Source: Bacillota bacterium
Lineage (GTDB): Bacteria; Bacillota; Clostridia; Lachnospirales; Lachnospiraceae
NCBI GenBank assembly: GCA_023409835.1
Contig: JAEYQV010000137.1
Span: 1-35,010, forward strand
Length of the DNA stretch: 35,010 nucleotides
Direction of reading: 5' to 3'
A model generated the notes under the pieces. The model did not search any database. It saw only the letters and a list, made by a program, of their open reading frames with translations, and was not told where the DNA came from. Shown here one piece after another: positions 14,865 to 22,460 of the stretch (the first letter of the stretch is position 1; each line of letters starts with the position of its first letter). The translations under genes were made by a program, and so were the position numbers.

Positions 14865-16223
14865 ATGTTAAGAGATGCATTGCCTAATATCATAACGAAG
14901 CAGCTGCCGGGACCTAGGGCAGCAGAGCTGATCGAGCGCAGGAAAAGGATCGTTCCCGATGCCATTCGTTGTGTCTATCCCTGTGTGATCGAACGGGCGG
15001 AGGGAGCCATGATCAGGGATGTGGACGGTAACATCTTTCTGGACTGGGTTGGAGGAGTAGGAGTCCTAAATGTCGGTCATACACATCCTGAACAGGTGTC
15101 GGCAGTAAAGCAGCAGGCGGAGAGGTATTTTCATGGGATGGTCAATATCGTAACCCATGAAGGCTATATTGAGCTGGCAGAAAAGCTGGCAGCTGTGACA
15201 CCGGTCAGAGGACAGAGCCGGAAAGTCATGTTTGCAAACAGCGGAGCTGAGGCAGATGAAAATGCGGTCAAAATAGCAAAGAGCTATACCAAGAGGCCGA
15301 ATATTATCGTTTTTTCCGGCGCTTTCCATGGTCGTACCATGCTGACAATGGCTATGACGGCTAAGAAATCCTATGCGCTCGGTATGGGCCCCTTTCCCGA
15401 CGGTGTCTATCGTGCAGAATATCCGTATCTGTACCGCAGACCATCCAAAATGACAGAGGAGGATGCAATTCTTTATTATATTAACAGCTTGAAAATGGTA
15501 TTTGAGAATGCATCACCTGCGGAATATACCGCTGCTATTGTACTGGAGCCCTTACAGGGAGAGGGAGGATTTATACCGGCTCCGCTTGACTGGGTAAAGG
15601 CGGTTCGAAGCCTATGCGATGAGTTTGGGATTCTACTGGTGGCAGACGAGGTGCAGTCAGGCTTTGGACGCACCGGAAGATTGTTCGCCTCCTGCTACTG
15701 GGAGGATGCCGGTTGTGCACCGGATATCATAGCAACAGCGAAATCTATCGCCGGTGGAATTCCCTTAAGTGCTGTGATAGCCAGGAAGGAGATTATGGAT
15801 TCCTTACCCGCCGGTACCCTCGGGGGTACCTATGGAGGGAATGCCCTAGCTTGTGCCGCAGGCCTAAAGGTTCTGGAGGTATTAGAGAGGGAGCAGCTGG
15901 TAGAACGTTCGGCAGAGCTCGGAACAAAGTGTCTCAACAGATTTCTCGCCTGGAAGGATAAGTACTCTGTGATAGGAGATGTACGGGGATTGGGGGCGAT
16001 GCTTGGAATCGAATTTGTTAAGGATAAGCAGACGAAGGAACCGAACCCGGAATTGACGAGCAGCTTGGTTACAGCCTGTGCCCAAAGGGGTTTGCTGATT
16101 GAGAGTGCCGGTACCTACAATAACGTGATCCGTTTTCTGGCACCTCTGGTAATCAGTGATGATCAGCTGGAGGCGGGCTTCCGGATTCTAGAGGCTGCCC
16201 TTCGGGAGGGTACGGACAGCTAA
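14865..16223 (+). CDS. Class III aminotransferase, GABA/beta-alanine type
   Basis: A 452-residue PLP enzyme close to the 4-aminobutyrate aminotransferase (GabT) pattern. The cofactor lysine is Lys293 in ATAKSIAGGIPLS, the Asp is in VADEVQSGFGRTGRLFA, and FANSGAEADENAVKIAKSYT and FSGAFHGRTMLTM form the cofactor pocket. It would move the amino group of an omega-amino acid to 2-oxoglutarate. In this island beta-alanine or 3-aminoisobutyrate is likely; GABA is a real alternative because the next gene, 38 bases on, resembles 4-hydroxybutyrate dehydrogenase. The ATG at 14865 follows AAGGAGGG; the open frame upstream of it is leader RNA. Confidence 0.87.
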   Translation: MLRDALPNIITKQLPGPRAAELIERRKRIVPDAIRCVYPCVIERAEGAMIRDVDGNIFLDWVGGVGVLNVGHTHPEQVSAVKQQAERYFHGMVNIVTHEGYIELAEKLAAVTPVRGQSRKVMFANSGAEADENAVKIAKSYTKRPNIIVFSGAFHGRTMLTMAMTAKKSYALGMGPFPDGVYRAEYPYLYRRPSKMTEEDAILYYINSLKMVFENASPAEYTAAIVLEPLQGEGGFIPAPLDWVKAVRSLCDEFGILLVADEVQSGFGRTGRLFASCYWEDAGCAPDIIATAKSIAGGIPLSAVIARKEIMDSLPAGTLGGTYGGNALACAAGLKVLEVLEREQLVERSAELGTKCLNRFLAWKDKYSVIGDVRGLGAMLGIEFVKDKQTKEPNPELTSSLVTACAQRGLLIESAGTYNNVIRFLAPLVISDDQLEAGFRILEAALREGTDS

Positions 16224-16260
16224 TAATGTTATCTAAAATACAAGTCGGAAATGAGGCTGA

Positions 16261-17379
16261 ATGATGAAACAATTTAGAATAGTTCCCAAAATAATCGAGT
16301 TTAACACTGTTCAGGAGTTCCTTCAGGAGTTTCGGCCGGGTAACAGGGATTTAATCTTAACCAGCAGATCAATCTACTATGATTATTTTGCAGATAATAC
16401 AGCCGGAGCCCATGTGGTTTTCATCCGGGATTATGGTTCCGGAGAACCGACAGATGAAATGGTGGAACGAGTACAACAGGATATGAAGGGTATCGGCATT
16501 AACCGTGTGTTTGCCATCGGAGGGGGTACGGTTTTAGATGTTGGGAAGCTCCTGGCCTTGAAGCAGTGCACACCCGTATCGGAGCTGTTCGACGGTACTA
16601 TTAAGATTGAACGGAACAAGGAGCTGATATTGGTTCCCACCACCTGTGGAACGGGTAGCGAGGTAACAAATGTAACGGTGTTGGAATTAATCTCCCGAAT
16701 AATCAAAATCGGATTGGCGGAGGAAGCGTTCTTCGGTGATTGTGCAGTCTTGATTCCGGAGCTTCTCACCACACTACCGATGAAGTATTTTGCCACCGGC
16801 TCCATCGATGCGCTGATCCACGCGGTAGAGGCCTATACCTCACCGAAGGCCAATGCCTTTACCCGGCTATATTCCCTAGAGGCCATAAAAATGATTCTCT
16901 CCGGGTATCGGAGGATGGAGCGATACGGAGCAAATGCACGGCAGAAATGTCTGGGAGACTTCTTAACGGCTGCCACCTATGCCGGCATCGCTTTCGGAAA
17001 TGCCGGTTGTGCGGCCGTCCATGCCATGAGCTATCCTTTCGGAGGCACCTTTCATATTCCCCACGGAGAAGCAAATTATGCGATATTTATCCAGGTTTAT
17101 AAAACCTACCGGAGTCTGAAGCCGGAGGGCAGGATACAGGAGCTTAACAGTTTCCTGGGGAAGCTGCTGGGGTGTAATCCGTCGGAGGCATATGAGGCCC
17201 TGGAAAAGCTCCTGAATACGATTTTTCCCAAGAAGGCACTCCGTGAATATGGGGTTACACCGGAGGACATCGAGAACTTTACGGAAGCGGTAATGACCGG
17301 ACAGAGTCGACTGATGAGTAATAATTATGTTCCACTGAACCGGGACACCGTGAAGAAAATCTATATGGAGCTTCTGTAA
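16261..17379 (+). CDS. Iron-type alcohol dehydrogenase, 4-hydroxybutyrate dehydrogenase-like
   Basis: A 372-residue group III (iron-type) alcohol dehydrogenase. The NAD(P)-binding motif is AIGGGTVLDVGKLLAL, followed by LVPTTCGTGSEVTNVTV; metal ligands are expected in SIDALIHAVEAYTSP and in HAMSYPFGGTFHIPHGEANY. The last two segments and REYGVTPEDIENF strongly recall clostridial 4-hydroxybutyrate dehydrogenase. It should reduce a short omega-semialdehyde: malonate semialdehyde to 3-hydroxypropionate in a pyrimidine pathway, or succinate semialdehyde if GABA is the amine. It follows the GabT-like gene at 38 bases and likely acts on its product. Two ATG codons in tandem stand at the start. Confidence 0.85.
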   Translation: MMKQFRIVPKIIEFNTVQEFLQEFRPGNRDLILTSRSIYYDYFADNTAGAHVVFIRDYGSGEPTDEMVERVQQDMKGIGINRVFAIGGGTVLDVGKLLALKQCTPVSELFDGTIKIERNKELILVPTTCGTGSEVTNVTVLELISRIIKIGLAEEAFFGDCAVLIPELLTTLPMKYFATGSIDALIHAVEAYTSPKANAFTRLYSLEAIKMILSGYRRMERYGANARQKCLGDFLTAATYAGIAFGNAGCAAVHAMSYPFGGTFHIPHGEANYAIFIQVYKTYRSLKPEGRIQELNSFLGKLLGCNPSEAYEALEKLLNTIFPKKALREYGVTPEDIENFTEAVMTGQSRLMSNNYVPLNRDTVKKIYMELL

Positions 17380-17502
17380 GTAAGACAGGGCTGGTGCTGA
17401 CGGCCATAGTCACGGGCATAGACAGCCTTGAGGATTTATAAGTGCAGGGGAGTAATAGGAAGGCTCCGGGTTATTTATTCTATGACAAGAGAGGTGCTTA
17501 AG

Positions 17503-18657
17503 ATGGCATATCAGTTTAAATTACCAGACAGGGTCATGATAGGGGAGAAGGCACTGGAAGCTAGCGAAGCTAGTATAAAGGCCATGGGAAAGAAAGCCTT
17601 TATCGTAACAGGTAAGATTGTAATAAGAACAGGCATAGTGGATCAGCTTACGGATTGTCTGGAGCAATGGGGATTGGAAGCAGAGGTATTTAGTGATATT
17701 ACGGGAGAACCGACGGATCTTATGATTGAGCGTGGTGTAAGGGCTTATAAAGCATCAGGCTGTGACTTTATCATCGGTATCGGCGGAGGAAGTCCGATGG
17801 ACAGTGCAAAGGCCATCGCGGCCATGTCAGCACTTCCTGGTCATATATCGGACTATCTGGGAACAGAAATACAGGGAAAGCTGCCACCGATGGTTCTGGT
17901 ACCGACCACCTCCGGAACCGGTTCGGAAGCCACCAGATATACGGCAATTACGGACACTGCGAGGAATGTCAAGATGCTTCTTAAGGGTGATGCTCTGCTG
18001 CCGAAGCTGGCAATTATAGACCCTTCCTTTACAGAGACGGCACCACATACCGTCACGGCAGCTACCGGAATGGATGCGTTAACCCATGCGATAGAAGCCT
18101 ATACCTCCAGAAAGGGAAATGCCTTGACCGATATGTTTGCATTATCCTCGGTAAAACGTATCTTTGCTTATCTTCCGAAAGCCTATACGGACGGCGGTGA
18201 CCAAAAAGCACGGGAGGAGATGTCGATTGCAGCCTTTGAAGCGGGGGTCTGTATCAACAATGCATCTGTAACCCTGGTTCATGGGATGAGCAGACCGATC
18301 GGAGCAATCTTTCATGTACCCCATGGAATTTCAAATGCAATGCTGATTTATGATTGCCTGGAGTACGCCCTGGAGGGCTGCTATGACAGGTTTGCCGAAC
18401 TAGCCAGGGCGATCGGAGCAGCAGCTGCAGGCTTCAGTGAGAAAGCAGCTGCCAGAGCATTTCTGGAGGAATTGAAATCCTTGTGCAGACACTGTAATAT
18501 ACCGACCCTGGAGGAATACGGGATTAGGAAGGAAGAATTCCTCACCGCAATTAATAAGATGGCACAGGATGCCATGGACAGCGGCAGTCCCGCAAATACA
18601 ATCAGGGAGGTTACCAAGGAGGATCTGATCAAGATATATTGCCAATTATGGAAGTAG
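17503..18657 (+). CDS. Second iron-type alcohol dehydrogenase
   Basis: A 384-residue iron-type alcohol dehydrogenase from a different branch to its upstream neighbour. The cofactor motif is GIGGGSPMDSAKAIAAM, then LVPTTSGTGSEATRYTAI; metal ligands lie in GMDALTHAIEAYTSRK and in HGMSRPIGAIFHVPHGISNA. The overall pattern is that of 1,3-propanediol or sulfoacetaldehyde reductase types. In this setting it may reduce malonate semialdehyde or its methyl derivative (from thymine). The ATG at 17503 follows GAGGTG; the 75 bases of open frame before it lack family similarity. The 123-base gap before it shows no terminator. Confidence 0.85.
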   Translation: MAYQFKLPDRVMIGEKALEASEASIKAMGKKAFIVTGKIVIRTGIVDQLTDCLEQWGLEAEVFSDITGEPTDLMIERGVRAYKASGCDFIIGIGGGSPMDSAKAIAAMSALPGHISDYLGTEIQGKLPPMVLVPTTSGTGSEATRYTAITDTARNVKMLLKGDALLPKLAIIDPSFTETAPHTVTAATGMDALTHAIEAYTSRKGNALTDMFALSSVKRIFAYLPKAYTDGGDQKAREEMSIAAFEAGVCINNASVTLVHGMSRPIGAIFHVPHGISNAMLIYDCLEYALEGCYDRFAELARAIGAAAAGFSEKAAARAFLEELKSLCRHCNIPTLEEYGIRKEEFLTAINKMAQDAMDSGSPANTIREVTKEDLIKIYCQLWK

Positions 18658-18689
18658 TCCGGACGGATACAGTATAAGGAGGGAAAACA

Positions 18690-19517
18690 ATGGAGGCTAT
18701 CAGCATGTTATATGAGCTGCCGGACCCGGATGTCGATGAGAGGAACGGAGAGGCAGAAATCATAATCAAGAATTTAAGTGTGTTATTTTCGGATAAGAAC
18801 GGCGGGGAGCCGGTAACTGCATTGAAGGATATCAACCTTGAAATCAGGCAGGGAGAATTCATCTCATTGTTGGGACCCTCCGGCTGCGGCAAAACAACCC
18901 TGCTGCGAACAGTGGCAGATCTGCAGCAGCCCACCTCAGGAAGCATATCTGTCAGAGGCCAATCCCCGAGGGAGATCCGGTTGCAGAAGAAGTATGGAAT
19001 AGTGTTCCAGAATCCTGTTCTATATGATTGGAGAACCGTAAGAAGGAATGTTTGCATGCCGATGGAGCTGATGGGAATACCGAAGAAGGACAGAACGGCC
19101 AGAGTAACGAAAATGCTGGAGCTGGTGGGCTTGATGGATTTTGGACGCAAATACCCCCATGAGCTGAGCGGAGGAATGCAGCAAAGAGTCGGTATTGCAA
19201 GAGCACTGGCGATCAAGCCGGAAATACTTCTTATGGATGAGCCCTTTTCCGCGTTAGATGAGTTTACGAAGGAAAAGCTCCATGAGGATCTGCTTCGGAT
19301 ATGGAAGAAGACAAACAAAACCATATTATTCGTCACCCATAATATTCAAGAAGCAGTGTTTCTGTCAGACCGGGTAGTTGTCCTGTCACCGCACCCGGGC
19401 AGGGTCTCTGCCATCATCGATATTAATATAGCGAGACCCAGGACTCTTGAGACCAAAAATACTCTGGAGTTCAACTCACTGGTAGCAAGAGTCAGAAGCA
19501 GCTTTGAAGGTATCTAG
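18690..19517 (+). CDS. NitT/TauT-type ABC transporter ATP-binding protein
   Basis: A 275-residue ATPase of the SsuB/TauB type. Walker A is GPSGCGKTT (near residue 63), the Q loop is in GIVFQNPVLYDWRTVRRNV, the signature is LSGGMQQRVGIARAL, Walker B is ILLMDEPFSALDEF and the switch His is in LFVTHNIQEAVFLSDRV. A 30-residue N-terminal extension (from MEAISMLYELPDPD) precedes the domain. With the two permeases at 19544 and 20367 and the binding protein at 21222 it makes a complete importer. The position before the three catabolic enzymes suggests uracil, thymine or a related heterocycle as ligand; this is inference. Confidence 0.92.
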   Translation: MEAISMLYELPDPDVDERNGEAEIIIKNLSVLFSDKNGGEPVTALKDINLEIRQGEFISLLGPSGCGKTTLLRTVADLQQPTSGSISVRGQSPREIRLQKKYGIVFQNPVLYDWRTVRRNVCMPMELMGIPKKDRTARVTKMLELVGLMDFGRKYPHELSGGMQQRVGIARALAIKPEILLMDEPFSALDEFTKEKLHEDLLRIWKKTNKTILFVTHNIQEAVFLSDRVVVLSPHPGRVSAIIDINIARPRTLETKNTLEFNSLVARVRSSFEGI

Positions 19518-19543
19518 AAAAATGAGCGGAAGTGAGGGAAAAT

Positions 19544-20362
19544 ATGAATACAATTAAGAAAATAGCTGCCTCGAAAAGACTCGTAACGGTTGTATGGATT
19601 CTGGGACTGATTGTGTTCTGGGAAGTTGGGGCATTGATTGTTGAACATACCAAGCGCTCTCCGGAGAATGTACTTCCCCATCTGCACCAGATGATACAAT
19701 CCGTATTCAGCAGGCAGCTGGTAAACAGCAGTCAGACAGCCTTACTCGTTGTTTTAAGCAATGCGGGAATAACCTTATTACGTGCCGGCATCGGCTTTGC
19801 AATCGGTACGTTCATCGGATTTGTGTTGGCACTATTGATGAATATCTTCTCTTTTGTAGAGAAGACCGTTTTTCCATATCTGATGGCGATTCAGATGATA
19901 CCGATACTGGGAATGGCACCGATTGTACTGGCAGTTACCAAGGACATTGATAAAAGTCGTATCGTGATTGCCGCCATCCTCACCTTTTACCCCGTCGCAA
20001 CGAATACACTAGCCGGCTTCAAGTCGGTTGAGAAGGAAAAGCATGAGCTGATGTATTCAATAGCAGCTAGTAAATACCAGATCTACCGGAAGCTTTTAAT
20101 CCCTTCCTGTATACCATATTTCTTTACCGGGCTTAAGATATCTGCTCCGATGGCGATCACAGCCTCCATACTTGTTGATACACTGCAGGGAGGAGGAGGA
20201 CTCGGCTGTATGCTTTCCCAATCCTTAAAGCATGCCATGTCAATCTATGTATTCTGGCAGATCGTCTTCTTAAGCGCTGCAATTGGTATTCTGAGCTACT
20301 ATCTTATGTGTGTCCTGGAAAAATGCATGTCACCGTATAAGCGGAAGAAGAATAAGAGGTGA
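19544..20362 (+). CDS. NitT/TauT-type ABC transporter permease 1
   Basis: A 272-residue permease of the SsuC/TauC/ThiX type with about six membrane segments. The EAA-type loop reads KEKHELMYSIAASKYQIYRKLLIPSCIPYF and is the likely contact for the ATPase. The membrane part has FAIGTFIGFVLALLMN and IPILGMAPIVLAV, typical of the family. I chose ATG 19544, spaced five bases after GAGGG; a GTG four codons upstream overlaps that site. It is followed after four bases by permease 2, so the pair is probably translated together and forms a heterodimer. Confidence 0.88.
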   Translation: MNTIKKIAASKRLVTVVWILGLIVFWEVGALIVEHTKRSPENVLPHLHQMIQSVFSRQLVNSSQTALLVVLSNAGITLLRAGIGFAIGTFIGFVLALLMNIFSFVEKTVFPYLMAIQMIPILGMAPIVLAVTKDIDKSRIVIAAILTFYPVATNTLAGFKSVEKEKHELMYSIAASKYQIYRKLLIPSCIPYFFTGLKISAPMAITASILVDTLQGGGGLGCMLSQSLKHAMSIYVFWQIVFLSAAIGILSYYLMCVLEKCMSPYKRKKNKR

Positions 20363-20366
20363 GGCT

Positions 20367-21176
20367 ATGGGAATAAAAAAATATAAAAAATCAAGGAAGC
20401 AGATGGTAACGACTATGGGTTATCCGATAGTGTTCGGAATCCTGTTTGTCATACTCTGGCAGACACAGCTGCTGCATAAGCTCATCGGTGCTGATACCTT
20501 TACATTACCCTTACCGGGAAGAATTATCCGTATTATCGGGGACAATTGGCCCGCTATCCTGGTGAATATCAGGGCAACCATAATTGTCGCCATCGGTGGA
20601 TTGATCCTCGGATCCTTGCTCGGTTATATACTGGCTGTGATTGCAACCCTTCTTCCGAAATGGGGAGCGGGAGGACTGACCATTGCTTCTGCCTTCAATG
20701 CCATACCGATTATTGCAATCGCCCCAATCTTAAATAACCTGACGAAGGATTTCAGTAAGGATCCGAATACCAGAAGTATGCTGGCTAAGATGCTGGTGGT
20801 AATGCTGACCTGCACCGTATCCATGAGCATCAATGCATATCGCGGTTTTACCGAGCTGAAGGCTTATTCCCTGGATCTGATGAGCTCCTATGCAGCGGGG
20901 AAAGCAACGATATTCTTTAAGCTTCGGGTTCCGAACAGCATCCCGTATGTATTCACGGCATTACGAGTTAGTGTGCCTGCATCCGTCATAAGTGCCTTAG
21001 TCAGTGAATATTTTGCGGAATATATCATAGGAGTAGGACGTCAGATCCGCGAAAATATAGTGCTGGCACAATATGCAACAGCCTGGGCATATATCCTTGT
21101 TGCCTGTGCCCTTGGTATCATCCTGTATGTAATTTTACTGATTACCGAGAGTGTTCTGTTGAAGGGCCGCCGTTAA
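20367..21176 (+). CDS. NitT/TauT-type ABC transporter permease 2
   Basis: A 269-residue permease, partner of the one ending four bases upstream. It has about six membrane segments; the conserved GGLILGSLLGYILAVI and FNAIPIIAIAPILNN are present, and the ATPase-contact loop reads LDLMSSYAAGKATIFFKLRVPNSIPY. The ATG at 20367 follows AGAGGTGAGG, which overlaps the stop of permease 1, so translational coupling is likely. Two distinct permeases are usual in the hydroxymethylpyrimidine and related subgroup of this transporter class. Confidence 0.88.
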   Translation: MGIKKYKKSRKQMVTTMGYPIVFGILFVILWQTQLLHKLIGADTFTLPLPGRIIRIIGDNWPAILVNIRATIIVAIGGLILGSLLGYILAVIATLLPKWGAGGLTIASAFNAIPIIAIAPILNNLTKDFSKDPNTRSMLAKMLVVMLTCTVSMSINAYRGFTELKAYSLDLMSSYAAGKATIFFKLRVPNSIPYVFTALRVSVPASVISALVSEYFAEYIIGVGRQIRENIVLAQYATAWAYILVACALGIILYVILLITESVLLKGRR

Positions 21177-21221
21177 GAGCGGACCGCAACATGAAATAAT
21201 AAAAAAGAGGAGGATTATAGT

Positions 21222-22421
21222 ATGAAAAGATTATCAGAGAAAAGCTTTAGGAAGCCGGTCGCCGTAATCATGGTCTGTACCCTGCTGATCATGATGTTAA
21301 CAGCCTGTAAGAAAGAGGAGGAGAAAACAGCTACGGCAGGGGATAAGCCGGCAGCAGCAACGGATACTCCGAAGGAAACAGACGCAGCGGTACCGACAAC
21401 CCCGGAGGAGAGTGCGGGTCCCTATTATGCGGCTGACGCATCCGTGGAGAGTATCGTGATCGATGCGGCAGGTAAGGGTCAGGTAGGTAACTGGGGTCTG
21501 GGTAATGAGTATGAGATTCAGGCTTTACTAACCAAATACGGTCAGGATACCTCTTATTTAAGTCAGGCCTTTGATATGGACGGTTTTGATGATGATTCCA
21601 TCCGTTTGGCCTCAGCCATGACCTATAATGAGCTGGGATTGGTAAAGAACAGCTATGACGGCGGTTACAGCTATGGGGATAAGGTGAAATACATCGATAT
21701 GAATAATGAGGGTGTAGCCATGCTGGAGGACAACATCTTCTGCACCAAAGCCTTTGCCGAAGCAAATCCCAATACCGTAAAGGCATTTATTTATGCTTCG
21801 ATGAAGGGCTGGGAATATGCCTGCACTAATCCTCAGGAAGCAGCAGAAATCGTATATAAATACGGATCCTCCGTATCCGGTGAGCATCAGGCTTATATGG
21901 CCTCTGAGGTAAAGAAGCTGGTTGAGACCGATACAACCGGGGCAGCAGTGAGTGAATACGGTAAAATGGATGAAGCTGCGCTTCAGAAGACCTTAGATTT
22001 AGCAAAGCAGTATATTAAGCTCAGTGATTCTACGGCAGCAGATAAATTACAGTCGCTGACCCTTGATGATATCAGGGCTACCTCTTACTGGCAGGAGGCT
22101 GTCGCATCCGGTGGAACATTCGGTCCGATCGAGAAGCCGGAAGTATCCATCCAGCTGAAGTGGCTGCCTCAGGCACAGTTTATGGGGTATTATGTGGCAC
22201 TGGAAAAGGGCTATTATGATGAGGTCGGATTAAAGGTTAATATCGTATCCGGCGGAGGTGATATCGGTGAAACAACGGCGGTATATACAGGACAGGTCGA
22301 CTTTGGAGTAACCTGGGTATCCAATCTGATTGCAGCGAATGCCGGTGGTATGGAGCTGCTTGAAATTGCACAGGTTTTCCAGCGGTCAGGTCTGGTACTG
22401 GTCTATAAGCTGAACGAATAA
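21222..22421 (+). CDS. Circularly permuted NMT1-type substrate-binding lipoprotein
   Basis: A 399-residue lipoprotein (lipobox LTAC, Cys29) with a Thr/Pro/Glu linker to about residue 75. The domain order is reversed relative to NMT1/ThiY-type binding proteins. Residues 88-290 carry what is normally the middle and end of the protein (VGNWGLGNEYEIQALLTKYG, QAFDMDGFDDDSI, NIFCTKAFAEANPNTVKAF, EHQAYMASEVKKL). Residues 305-396 carry what is normally its beginning (VSIQLKWLPQAQFMGYYVAL, GYYDEVGL, GQVDFGVTWVSNLIAAN), ending at LVLVYKLNE. The new ends fall at the crossover between lobes, so the fold could be kept. It should deliver the ligand to the NitT/TauT-type permeases just upstream. Confidence 0.85.
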   Translation: MKRLSEKSFRKPVAVIMVCTLLIMMLTACKKEEEKTATAGDKPAAATDTPKETDAAVPTTPEESAGPYYAADASVESIVIDAAGKGQVGNWGLGNEYEIQALLTKYGQDTSYLSQAFDMDGFDDDSIRLASAMTYNELGLVKNSYDGGYSYGDKVKYIDMNNEGVAMLEDNIFCTKAFAEANPNTVKAFIYASMKGWEYACTNPQEAAEIVYKYGSSVSGEHQAYMASEVKKLVETDTTGAAVSEYGKMDEAALQKTLDLAKQYIKLSDSTAADKLQSLTLDDIRATSYWQEAVASGGTFGPIEKPEVSIQLKWLPQAQFMGYYVALEKGYYDEVGLKVNIVSGGGDIGETTAVYTGQVDFGVTWVSNLIAANAGGMELLEIAQVFQRSGLVLVYKLNE

Positions 22422-22460
22422 TTGGCCGGAGGAGGGAACCGGAGAAGGGAAGGAGACAGT

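Noticed and set aside
21331..21786. Minus-strand frame of 151 codons opposite the binding-protein gene
   Set aside because: It has His/Pro/Arg-rich low-complexity composition typical of an antisense shadow and lies inside a clear coding gene.
18690..22421. Taurine uptake and degradation as the main role of the island
   Set aside because: The transporter and aminotransferase types would allow it, but dihydropyrimidinase, PreA and the carbamoylase in the same block point to pyrimidines. It is kept only as an alternative substrate.
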